Part shown: one piece after another, positions 23,257 through 30,780 of the stretch
Position numbering within the stretch: position 1 is the first letter of the stretch
How the letters are laid out: the number at the start of each line of letters is the position of its first letter
Source: Actinoplanes flavus
GTDB lineage: Bacteria; Actinomycetota; Actinomycetes; Mycobacteriales; Micromonosporaceae
Assembly (NCBI RefSeq): GCF_017592555.1
Contig: NZ_JAGFNS010000033.1
Span: 1 to 64,000, forward strand
Length of the DNA stretch: 64,000 nucleotides
Direction of reading: 5' to 3'
Made by a program: the position numbers and the translations under genes
The notes under the pieces: generated by a model
What the model saw: only the letters and a program-made list of their open reading frames with translations
The model's database searches: none
What the model was told of the DNA's origin: nothing

Positions 23257-24537
23257 GTGCCCGACGATTCCCGTCCGTCCCCGTCCGTGCTGGGCCGCGG
23301 ATCCTGGGCCGAGACCCGCCGCATCGCCGACGTGCTCCGCAAGGAGACGGTCGGCGGCGTGCTGCTGCTGATCGGCGCGCTGCTCGCCCTGATCTGGGCG
23401 AACTCCCCGTGGTCCGCCTCGTACGAGACGCTGACCGGGTTCACCGTCGGCCCGCACGCCCTGCACCTCGACCTCACCCTGGCGACCTGGGCGGCCGACG
23501 GCCTCCTGGCGATCTTCTTCTTCGTCGCCGGTCTGGAGCTCAAACGCGAGTTCGTCGCCGGCGATCTGCGGGATCCGCGCCGGGCGGCGGTGCCGGTCGC
23601 CGCGGCCGTCGGCGGGGTGATCGTGCCCGCGATCCTCTACCTGGCCGTCAACCAGGGCGGCGCGACCGAGGGCTGGGCCGTCCCGACCGCCACCGACATC
23701 GCCTTCGCGCTCGCCGTGCTCGCCGTCGTCGGCCGCAGCCTGCCCACCGCGATGCGCACCTTCCTGCTCACCCTCGCGGTGGTCGACGACCTGCTCGCCA
23801 TCGTGATCATCGCGGTGTTCTACACCAGCGACCTGGCGGTTCTCCCGCTGCTCGGCGCGCTGGTGCCGCTCGCGCTGTTCACCTGGCTGGTGCAGCGCCG
23901 CGTCCGGGTGTGGTGGCTGCTGCTGCCGCTGGCGTTCGCCGTCTGGGCGCTGGTGCACGCCTCCGGGGTGCACGCCACCGTCGCCGGTGTGCTGCTCGGC
24001 TTCGCCGTCCCGGTGCTCCCCACCAGCGGTGACGGGCACGGCCTGGCCGAGAGTTTCGAGCACCGGTTCCGGCCCATCTCGGCCGGTGTCGCGGTGCCGA
24101 TCTTCGCGCTCATGTCGGCCGGGGTGACCGTCGGCGGGCTGGGCGGGCTGCGCTCGGCGCTGTCCGATCCGGCCGCGATCGGCATCATGGTGGGCCTGCT
24201 CGCCGGCAAGCCGATCGGCATCCTCGGCGCCACCTGGCTGACCGCCCGGTTCACCCGGGCCCGGATCGGCGCCGGCCTGGCCGTGATCGACATGGTCGGC
24301 CTGGCCGTGCTCGCCGGCATCGGCTTCACCGTCTCGCTGCTGATCGCGGAGCTGGCGTTCGGCGCCGGCAGCGTCCGCGACGGCTACGCCAAGATCGCCG
24401 TGCTGGTGGGGTCGCTGGCGGCGGCCCTGGTGGCCGGGCTGCTGCTGCGGGTGCGCAACCACACCTACCGCCGCCTCCAGGAGGAAGAGCGCGTCGACTC
24501 CGACGGCGACGACATCCCGGACGTCTACCAGCACTGA
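23257..24537 (+). CDS. nhaA: Na+/H+ antiporter NhaA
   Basis: A 426-residue membrane protein with about 12 helices. It shows NhaA features: FFFVAGLELKREFV, PTATDIAFALAVLAVVG, and the adjacent aspartates in LAVVDDLLAIVIIAVFY (about residues 170-180) that bind and translocate Na+ and Li+. The C-terminal helices contain GAGLAVIDMVGLAVLAGIGFTVSLLIAELAF. It exports sodium in exchange for protons and helps pH and salt homeostasis. The GTG at 23257 follows a GGGAGG ribosome site at the right distance. It ends in front of a strong bidirectional terminator and converges with the next gene. Confidence 0.94.
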   Translation: MPDDSRPSPSVLGRGSWAETRRIADVLRKETVGGVLLLIGALLALIWANSPWSASYETLTGFTVGPHALHLDLTLATWAADGLLAIFFFVAGLELKREFVAGDLRDPRRAAVPVAAAVGGVIVPAILYLAVNQGGATEGWAVPTATDIAFALAVLAVVGRSLPTAMRTFLLTLAVVDDLLAIVIIAVFYTSDLAVLPLLGALVPLALFTWLVQRRVRVWWLLLPLAFAVWALVHASGVHATVAGVLLGFAVPVLPTSGDGHGLAESFEHRFRPISAGVAVPIFALMSAGVTVGGLGGLRSALSDPAAIGIMVGLLAGKPIGILGATWLTARFTRARIGAGLAVIDMVGLAVLAGIGFTVSLLIAELAFGAGSVRDGYAKIAVLVGSLAAALVAGLLLRVRNHTYRRLQEEERVDSDGDDIPDVYQH

Positions 24538-24542
24538 ACGAC

Positions 24543-24577
24543 CGCCGGCTCAGGGCCGGATCGACCCTGAGCCGGCG
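24543..24577. terminator. Bidirectional terminator between nhaA and the convergent hypothetical gene
   Basis: A perfect 13-bp stem (CGCCGGCTCAGGG, 24543-24555, and CCCTGAGCCGGCG, 24565-24577) with a 9-nt loop lies between the two stop codons. It can act on both strands. Confidence 0.85.
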
Positions 24578-24581
24578 ATCG

Positions 24582-25046
24582 TCAGCGGGCGATGACGGTC
24601 CGGTTGACCGGCGTCCGGCCCCGGCGGGCGAACCCGGCGTTGGGCGGCCGGGTGGATCCGCCGCGGGTGGCGACCACCTCGTCGGCGGCGATACGGCGGT
24701 TGACGGTCCGGCGCAGGCCCGGATGCCGGGACTCCCACGCCTCCCGCACCCGCGACGGCAGATGCAGGTCGCGCCACACGCGGCGCAGCATCATCGGATT
24801 GATCAGATCCTGGACCTCGGTGCACTCGGAGGCCTCGCACAGCACCTTCTCGTAGGCGTGCCGCAACTGGACCGGGTCGTCCAGGTCGTAGCGGCGACGG
24901 CTGGCGTGCCCGCAGGCCATGTGGTGCGGCACCTCCAGCACCCCGAGGCTGCTGCCGTGCAGGTCGTCGATGCGGTCAGGGACAGCGGGAGCCCGGCTCG
25001 TGACGCTGCGGTTCTTGCGTCCGTCCCGGGCGGCGACGTACGACAT
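24582..25046 (-). CDS. Conserved actinobacterial hypothetical protein
   Basis: A 154-residue basic cytosolic protein. The central part (about 50-115) is helical and well formed (YDLDDPVQLRHAYEKVLCEASECTEVQDLINPMMLRRVWRDLHLPSRVREAW). The C-terminus is a disordered, Arg/Pro-rich tail. Two Cys residues lie in EVLCEASEC-like positions and two His in the HHMACGHASRRR segment, so metal binding is possible but not shown. I do not recognise the family. The ATG at 25046 follows a GGGAGG ribosome site. It is divergent from the tet-type gene and convergent with nhaA. Confidence 0.65.
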   Translation of the reverse strand: MSYVAARDGRKNRSVTSRAPAVPDRIDDLHGSSLGVLEVPHHMACGHASRRRYDLDDPVQLRHAYEKVLCEASECTEVQDLINPMMLRRVWRDLHLPSRVREAWESRHPGLRRTVNRRIAADEVVATRGGSTRPPNAGFARRGRTPVNRTVIAR

Positions 25047-25160
25047 GCCTCCCAGGCTAAGCGCGCCGGAGCCGGTCGGCGGGCTAAATCGGTGGTGGAG
25101 CCGCAGGCCCCGTGCCAGGGTGAGAACCGTAACCGCCCGATCCCGACGAGGAGTACACCG

Positions 25161-25253
25161 ATGCGAGCAGCTTCCACGCTCCGGACCCCGACCCGTCCTA
25201 CCGTGGAGATCTGCTTTGTCATTGTCGAACCTCGGGATCGTCGCCCATGTTGA
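25161..25253 (+). CDS. Upstream ORF overlapping the start of the ribosomal protection gene
   Basis: A 30-codon ORF starts at an ATG with a strong GAGGAG ribosome site (25148-25153, 7 bp away). It ends at 25253, 38 bp inside the downstream gene and in a different frame. The peptide starts MRAASTLRTPTRPTVEICF. Its ribosome site is better than that of the main gene, whose TTG start has only a GGAG at 25205-25208 inside this ORF. Ribosomes that translate the leader would pass over the main start, so the leader may couple or attenuate translation. Resistance genes are often controlled by leader peptides, but I cannot match this one to a known leader. Confidence 0.55.
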   Translation: MRAASTLRTPTRPTVEICFVIVEPRDRRPC

Positions 25254-27171
25254 CGCCGGCAAGACCAGCCTGACCGAGCGGCTGCTGTTCGAGGCCGGGG
25301 CGGTGTCCCGGCCGGGCAGCGTCGACGACGGCACCACCCGCACCGACTCGATGGAGCTGGAGCGGCGCCGCGGCATCACCATCCGTGCGGCCGTCACCTC
25401 GATCGACCTCGGCGACCTGACCGTCAACCTGCTCGACACCCCGGGCCACCCCGACTTCATCGCCGAGGTCGAGCGCTCGCTCGCGGTGCTCGACGCCGCC
25501 GTGCTCGTGGTGTCCGGCGTGGAGGGTGTGCAGCCGCAGACCGTCGCCATCTGGCGGGCGCTGCGCCGCGTCGGCGTGCCCACCCTGTTCTTCGTCAACA
25601 AGGTCGACCGGCGCGGCTCCGACGTGAACCGGGTGCTCGGCCAGATCCGGCGACGGCTCGCCATCTGCCCGGTCATGCTCACCACCGTCACCGGGCAGGG
25701 CGGCCGCGACGCCCGGGTGCGGGCGCTGCGCCTCGACGCCGAACCGGTCGTGGCGGCGGTCGCCGAGGCCGACGACACGATCGCCGGGCGGTGGTTGTCC
25801 GGCGAGCCGGTCCGGGCCCGCGACGTGCGCCGCGCCATCCGCCGGGCGGTCCGCCGCACCGAACTGGCGCCGGTGGCGTGCGGCTCGGCGATCACCGGCG
25901 CCGGCGTGCCGCAACTGCGCCACATCCTGGCCGGCCTGCTGCCCCGCTGCGACGAGCGGGACGGCCCGGTGGCGGGCACCGTGTTCGCCGTCGACCGCGA
26001 CGGCCACGGGCGGCGGACCTGGCTGCGGTTGTGGTCGGGTCGTCTGCGCGTACGCGATCGGGTCTGCCTGAACGGCGACCGGCCGCAGACGGTGACCGAG
26101 ATCGCGGTGAGTGAGCCGGACGGCGTGCTGGTCCGCGCGTCGGCGTCGGCCGGCCAGATCGCGGCGGTGCGCGGGCTGTCGGCGCGGATCGGCCAGCACG
26201 TCGGCGATCCGCCGCGCCGCCACCTCTACCGGTTCCCGCCGCCGACCCGGCAGGCCCTGGTCGAACCGGTCGATCCGGCGCAGCGGCTGGCGCTGTTCGC
26301 CGGGCTCGCCGACCTGGCCGACGAGGATCCGCTGGTCGATCTGCGGCTCGACGAGCACCGGTCGGAGGCGATGATCCGGCTGCACGGCGAGGTGCAGAAG
26401 GAGGTGATCGCGGCGCTTCTCGAGGAACGGTACGGCGTACGCGTGCGCTTCTCCGGCACGCTGACCGCCTGCATCGAACGGGTGGTGGGCGACGGCCACG
26501 CCGCGGACCGGATCCGGGAACGCGGCAACCCGTACCTGGCCGGGGTGGGGTTGCGGGTCGAGGCCGCGCCGGTGGGGCACGGCATCGAGTTCCGTCCGGG
26601 CATCGAGCCGGGCCGGCTGCCACCGGCGTTCATCGCGGCCACCGAGGAGGGGGTGCGGGCCGCGCTGCGGTACGGCCGGTTCGGCTGGCCGGTCACCGAC
26701 TGCGTGATCACCATGACGTCGTCGCAGTACTGTCCCCGGCAGAGCAAGCCGCACCAGAAGTTCGACAAGTCGGTCTCCTCGGTGGCGGCGGACTTCCGCA
26801 ACCTCGCCCCGGTCGTGGTGACCGCCGCGCTGCGCGAAGCCGGGACCCGGGTCTGCCAGCCGGTCGAACGGTTCGACGTCAACCTGCCGCACGAGCAGGC
26901 CGACGCGGTGACCGCCCTGCTCGGCCGGCTGGGGGCGGCCATCGACGACACCGCGGACGCCGGCGGCTACCTGGAGGTCAGCGGCACCCTGCCGTCGTCA
27001 CGGGTGCCGCGGATCGTGGCGGCGCTGCCCGACCTGACCGGCGGCGAGGCGGTGCTGACCGCGCACTTCGACCACTACGCGCCGGTCACCGGGGAGGACC
27101 CGCCGGTCCTGCCCCGCCGCGGCCCCGATCCGGCCGACCGGCGGGAGTGGTTCCGGGCGGTGCCCCGGTAG
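25216..27171 (+). CDS. TetM/Otr(A)-type ribosomal protection GTPase
   Basis: A translational GTPase of about 651 residues. G1 is AHVDAGKTS (about 10-18), G2 region RGITIRAAV, G3 DTPGHPDF, G4 NKVD. The layout follows EF-G: GTPase domain (1-230), domain II (about 240-320), then domains III-V. The EF-G-like domain IV loop near SQYCPRQSKPHQKFDKSVSS is typical of TetM/Otr(A), which remove tetracycline from the ribosome. A start codon of TTG at 25216 gives the short SLSNLGIVAHVD N-terminus, as in Otr(A). Resistance to tetracyclines is likely, though some actinobacterial relatives may have other ribosome-rescue roles. No biosynthetic genes are near, so it looks like stand-alone self or acquired resistance. 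Confidence 0.88.
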   Translation: MSLSNLGIVAHVDAGKTSLTERLLFEAGAVSRPGSVDDGTTRTDSMELERRRGITIRAAVTSIDLGDLTVNLLDTPGHPDFIAEVERSLAVLDAAVLVVSGVEGVQPQTVAIWRALRRVGVPTLFFVNKVDRRGSDVNRVLGQIRRRLAICPVMLTTVTGQGGRDARVRALRLDAEPVVAAVAEADDTIAGRWLSGEPVRARDVRRAIRRAVRRTELAPVACGSAITGAGVPQLRHILAGLLPRCDERDGPVAGTVFAVDRDGHGRRTWLRLWSGRLRVRDRVCLNGDRPQTVTEIAVSEPDGVLVRASASAGQIAAVRGLSARIGQHVGDPPRRHLYRFPPPTRQALVEPVDPAQRLALFAGLADLADEDPLVDLRLDEHRSEAMIRLHGEVQKEVIAALLEERYGVRVRFSGTLTACIERVVGDGHAADRIRERGNPYLAGVGLRVEAAPVGHGIEFRPGIEPGRLPPAFIAATEEGVRAALRYGRFGWPVTDCVITMTSSQYCPRQSKPHQKFDKSVSSVAADFRNLAPVVVTAALREAGTRVCQPVERFDVNLPHEQADAVTALLGRLGAAIDDTADAGGYLEVSGTLPSSRVPRIVAALPDLTGGEAVLTAHFDHYAPVTGEDPPVLPRRGPDPADRREWFRAVPR

Positions 27172-27226
27172 GCGCCGGCAGCTCCGGCTCTGCTGGGCTG
27201 CCTCATCGGTGCGAAACGATAGGGGA

Positions 27227-27955
27227 TCAGGGCCGGTGGGCGATCCGCCGAGTCAGCGTGTGCGCCGCCTCCAGCAGCAGGGCGCCGAGCTGGGCGGTCC
27301 GGTCGCCGTTGAACCGGGACTCCACGCCGGTCAGGCTCAGCGCCCAGGCCGGTGCGCCGGTCCGGTCGAACACCACCGCCCCCACGCCCCAGCTGCCCGG
27401 GACGATCAGGCCGGGGTTCACCGCGTACCCGCGCCGCCGGGTGGCCGCCACCCGTTTCGCCAGCTCCGGCGTGTCGATGTAGGGCCCGGCCTCCTCCAAC
27501 GGCAGGTACGCCAGGATCGCCAGACCGGCCGACGCCACCCCCAGCGGAAGCCGCAAGCCCTCGTACAGCACATGCGACCGCAGCGGGAAACTGCCCTCCA
27601 CCTCGGCCAGGCACACCGTCTCCCCGCCGCGCCGGGCCGAGAAGAAGGCGCTCTCCCCGGTCCGTTCGGCCAGTGAGCGCAGCACCTCCCGGGCCGTGGA
27701 CGTCACGTCGTACCGCTCCGCCGCCACCGACCCGAGCAGGAACAACTCGGGCCCCGGATACCAGCGGCCGCGCCGGGCGTCCCGGTCGACGAAACCCTCC
27801 TCGGCCAGCGCCGCGAGCACCCGCTGCGCCGTCGACCGCGGCAGCCCGGTCGCCGACGCCACCTCCGCGGTGGTCACCCCCTGCGCCGCGCCGGAACCCA
27901 CCCGGCGCAGCACCGCCGCCACCCGCGCCACCAACTGCGACCCCTGCATGCTCAC
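27227..27955 (-). CDS. IclR-family regulator of the adjacent beta-ketoadipate-type operon
   Basis: A 242-residue regulator. The winged HTH (about 10-70, GVTTAEVASATGLPRSTAQRVLAALAEEGFVDRD) is followed by the IclR effector-binding domain (about 80-240, with GLRLPLGVASAGLAILAYLP and RRRGYAVNPGLIVPGSWGVGAVVFD). It is divergent from the CoA-transferase/thiolase genes, as PcaR/PcaU-type regulators usually are, so it probably controls them in response to an aromatic-derived metabolite. The start may be GTG at 27955 or the ATG two codons later. Half-sites in the 83-bp divergent region support binding there. Confidence 0.9.
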   Translation of the reverse strand: MSMQGSQLVARVAAVLRRVGSGAAQGVTTAEVASATGLPRSTAQRVLAALAEEGFVDRDARRGRWYPGPELFLLGSVAAERYDVTSTAREVLRSLAERTGESAFFSARRGGETVCLAEVEGSFPLRSHVLYEGLRLPLGVASAGLAILAYLPLEEAGPYIDTPELAKRVAATRRRGYAVNPGLIVPGSWGVGAVVFDRTGAPAWALSLTGVESRFNGDRTAQLGALLLEAAHTLTRRIAHRP

Positions 27956-28002
27956 ATTATGAGCACCCTCCGCTCACGGCGATCACCCAGCGATCAGGGT
28001 GA
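27950..28002. promoter_or_regulatory. IclR operator region with three GCTCA half-sites
   Basis: GCTCA (27950-27954), TGAGC (27960-27964) and GCTCA (27972-27976) are spaced about one helical turn apart. This forms two overlapping dyads, and PcaU/PobR-type IclR proteins are known to use such triple half-sites. A separate TCACCC (27983-27988) and GGGTGA (27997-28002) dyad lies closer to the CoA-transferase start. Either or both may be the operator. The first half-site overlaps the start of the regulator gene. Confidence 0.55.
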
Positions 28003-28038
28003 CGGTCCCCGCGGCCGGTGTGCCTAGCGTGCCCGGCC

Positions 28039-28743
28039 ATGAGCAAACTCGTCGACAGCGCGGCGGAAGCCGTCGCCGCCGTCGCCCGGGACGGCATGAC
28101 CGTGGCGGTCGGCGGCTTCGGCCTGTCCGGCATCCCCACCTCGCTGATCATCGCGCTGCGCGACAGCGGCGCCCGGGACCTCACCATCGTCAGCAACAAC
28201 ATGGGTGTCGACGGCAAAGGCCTCGGCCTGCTGCTGGAGAACCGCCAGGTCCGCAAGGTCCTCGCCTCCTACGTCGGCGAGAACCGGCTCTTCGCCCAGC
28301 AGTACCTGGACGGCGACCTGGACGTCGAGTTCGTCCCACAGGGCACCCTCGCCGAACGCCTCCGCGCCGGCGGCGCCGGCATCCCCGCCTTCTACACCCC
28401 GACCGGCGCCGGCACCCCGGTCGGCGACGGCAAACCCCACAAGGACTTCGACGGCATGCGTACGGTCCTCGAGCGCGCGATCGTGGCGGATCTGGCCCTG
28501 GTGCGCGCCCATCGTGCCGACCTCGAGGGCAACCTGCGGTTCCGGCTCACCGCCCGCAACTTCAACCCGCTGGTCGCCACCGCCGGCCGGATCACCATCG
28601 CCGAGGCCGAGATCGTCGAGGACGTCCACCTGCACCCGGACGACGTGCACACCCCCGGCATCTTCGTACGGCACCTGGTGGCGTCCGAGATCCGTGACAA
28701 GGACATCGAGCAGAGGACGGTGCGGCCCCGTGTGGACGCGTGA
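28039..28743 (+). CDS. pcaI: 3-oxoacid (3-oxoadipate) CoA-transferase subunit A
   Basis: A 234-residue class I CoA-transferase alpha subunit. It has the glycine-rich MTVAVGGFGLSGIPTSLI motif and the usual PQGTLAERLRAGGAGIPAFYTPTGAGT region. With the B subunit it moves CoA from succinyl-CoA to a 3-oxoacid. The thiolase that follows and the divergent IclR regulator point to 3-oxoadipate (pcaIJF). A succinyl-CoA:acetoacetate transferase (scoA) would have the same sequence signature, so the substrate is not certain. The ATG at 28039 gives the family start MSKLVDSAAEAV. It overlaps the B-subunit gene by 14 bp. Confidence 0.85.
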   Translation: MSKLVDSAAEAVAAVARDGMTVAVGGFGLSGIPTSLIIALRDSGARDLTIVSNNMGVDGKGLGLLLENRQVRKVLASYVGENRLFAQQYLDGDLDVEFVPQGTLAERLRAGGAGIPAFYTPTGAGTPVGDGKPHKDFDGMRTVLERAIVADLALVRAHRADLEGNLRFRLTARNFNPLVATAGRITIAEAEIVEDVHLHPDDVHTPGIFVRHLVASEIRDKDIEQRTVRPRVDA

Positions 28744-29368
28744 CGAGATGGCGGCGATCGCCGCGTCCGAGCTGACCGACGGCCAGTACGTCAACCTCGG
28801 CATCGGCATTCCCACCCTGGTCGCCAACCATCTGCCCGCCGGGGTACGGGTGACGTTGCAGAGTGAGAACGGCATCCTCGGCATGGGGCCGTTCCCGTAC
28901 GAGGGTGACGAGGACCCGGACCTGATCAACGCCGGCAAGCAGACCGTCACCCTGCTGGCCGGGGCGTCGGTGTTCGACTCGGCCACCTCGTTCGGCATGA
29001 TCCGCGGCGGCCATGTGCAGACCGCCATCCTCGGCGCGCTCCAGGTCGCGGCCAACGGCGACCTGGCCAACTGGACCATCCCCGGCAAGCTCGTCAAGGG
29101 CATGGGCGGCGCCATGGACCTGGTCGCCGGCACCCCGCGCGTCATCGTCGTCACCGAGCACGTGGCGAAGGACGGCAGCCCGAAGATCGTCGAGAGGTGC
29201 ACGTTGCCGCTGACCGGCGCCGGTGTCGTCGACCGCATCATCTCCGACCGCGCCGTCTTCGACGTGACCGGCGACATGTTGATCCTGCGCCGCCTCGCCG
29301 ACGACCAGACCATCGACGACCTACGCGACGTGACCGGCGCCGACTTCACCGTCGCGTTGACCTGTTGA
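28730..29368 (+). CDS. pcaJ: 3-oxoacid (3-oxoadipate) CoA-transferase subunit B
   Basis: A 212-residue beta subunit. The catalytic Glu lies in the SENGILGMGPFPYEG motif (about 40-55), where the glutamyl-CoA thioester forms. The GMGGAMDLVAGTPRVIVVTEHVAKDG region and the C-terminal ADFTVAL are also conserved. The GTG at 28730 gives the typical start (xWTRDEMAAIAASEL) and lies inside the 3' end of the A-subunit gene, so the two subunits are translationally coupled. Together they act before the thiolase in aromatic-acid breakdown or ketone-body use. Confidence 0.87.
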   Translation: MWTRDEMAAIAASELTDGQYVNLGIGIPTLVANHLPAGVRVTLQSENGILGMGPFPYEGDEDPDLINAGKQTVTLLAGASVFDSATSFGMIRGGHVQTAILGALQVAANGDLANWTIPGKLVKGMGGAMDLVAGTPRVIVVTEHVAKDGSPKIVERCTLPLTGAGVVDRIISDRAVFDVTGDMLILRRLADDQTIDDLRDVTGADFTVALTC

Positions 29369-29416
29369 CGTGACGTCACTTGACCCCTCCCGTCAATCAA
29401 TCACTGTGGAGTTGAC

Positions 29417-30694
29417 ATGAGCGTCGTGATCGCGGGCTATGCCCGTACCCCGTTCGTTCGTTTCTCCGGAGCTCTCGCCGCCGTGCCGGCGGCCGAACTC
29501 GGCGCCCACGCCATCCGGGCGGCGCTGGCCCGAGCCGGTGTGCCGCCCACCGCGGTGCAGCGCGTCTTCGCCGGCCAGGTGTTGCAGGGCCTGGCCGGGC
29601 AGAACCCGGCCCGCCAGGCCGCGGTGGCCGCCGGCATCCCGCTCGCCGCGCCCGCCACCACCCTCAACGCCGTCTGCCTGTCCGGCCTGGAGGCCGTCGC
29701 GGCCGGAGCCGCCGCCATCGAGTCCGGCCGTGCCGACGTGGTCGTCGCCGTCGGCATGGAGTCGATGTCGCTGGCCCCGCACGCCTGGCGCGGAGGCCGG
29801 ACCGGCACCCGCTACGGTGCCGTCGAAATGCTCGACACGCTCCAACACGACGGCCTCACCGACGCGTTCGAGCGGCGTTCGATGGGCGCGTCCACCGAGG
29901 CCGGCAACAGCGACCTGGGCCTCGACCGCCCCGCACAGGACGCCTGGGCCGCCCGCTCCCACCAGCGGGCCGAGGCGTCGCACGCCTTCCTGGCCGCCGA
30001 GATCGAGCCGTTCCCGGCCCCCGGCAGCCTGCCCGGTGACCGCCTGCCCGGTGACCGCCTCCTCGACTCCGACGACGGCATCCGGCCCGGCACCACCGTC
30101 GAGACCCTCGCGAAGCTGCGCCCCGCGTTCGCGGCCGACGGCACCATCACCGCGGGCAACGCCTCCCCGCTCACCGACGGCGCCGCCGCCCTGATCCTGA
30201 TGAGCGCGACCGCGGCGGCCGCCCACGATGTCCGCCCACTGGCCCGGGTGCTGGCGTCGTCGATGGTCGCCGGCCCGGACGTACGCCTGCACCTGCAACC
30301 CGCCGCCGCCATCCACGCGGCCTTGACGGAGGTGGGCGCCGACCCGTCCGCCCTCCACCGGGTGGAGATCAACGAAGCGTTCGCCTCAGTGGCGCTGGCC
30401 TCGGTCGGCGCCCTCGGCATCGACCCGGACATCGTCAACGTCCACGGCGGAGCCATCGCCCTGGGCCACCCGATCGGCGCCTCCGGCGCCCGCATCGTGG
30501 GCACCCTGGCCCGCCAGCTCGACGAGCCGGACGCCACCGGCCTCGGCGCGGCCGCCATCTGCGGAGGAGGCGGCCAGGGCGCCGCGATCCTCCTGGAACC
30601 GGCGTCGACCGCCGGTCACCTCTCTGACCGTCCCCGACGGGGACGGCGCGGTCGTTCGAATCGGTATGGCTTACCGCCCCTGTCGTACGCATGA
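29417..30694 (+). CDS. pcaF: Acetyl-CoA acyltransferase (thiolase), 3-oxoadipyl-CoA thiolase-like, with C-terminal extension
   Basis: A 425-residue thiolase. It has the acylated Cys near residue 87 (NAVCLSGLEAV), the NEAFA motif, GHPIGASGAR with the catalytic His, and CGGGGQG with the second Cys. It cleaves a 3-oxoacyl-CoA; in this operon the likely product pair is succinyl-CoA and acetyl-CoA. Most thiolases end shortly after GGGQGAAxLLE. This one continues for about 30 residues of basic sequence (DRPRRGRRGRSNRYG) and may have lost its original stop. A 15-bp direct duplication near 30029-30058 repeats GDRLP in the loop region. The substrate assignment rests on the neighbours. Confidence 0.83.
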   Translation: MSVVIAGYARTPFVRFSGALAAVPAAELGAHAIRAALARAGVPPTAVQRVFAGQVLQGLAGQNPARQAAVAAGIPLAAPATTLNAVCLSGLEAVAAGAAAIESGRADVVVAVGMESMSLAPHAWRGGRTGTRYGAVEMLDTLQHDGLTDAFERRSMGASTEAGNSDLGLDRPAQDAWAARSHQRAEASHAFLAAEIEPFPAPGSLPGDRLPGDRLLDSDDGIRPGTTVETLAKLRPAFAADGTITAGNASPLTDGAAALILMSATAAAAHDVRPLARVLASSMVAGPDVRLHLQPAAAIHAALTEVGADPSALHRVEINEAFASVALASVGALGIDPDIVNVHGGAIALGHPIGASGARIVGTLARQLDEPDATGLGAAAICGGGGQGAAILLEPASTAGHLSDRPRRGRRGRSNRYGLPPLSYA

Positions 30695-30780
30695 TCCGGA
30701 GGATGTTGTCGCTGAGCCGGATGACGTCGGCGAACCGCTGACCGGCACCCCTGAGGGAACGACCGAGATTCCCGCCGGAA

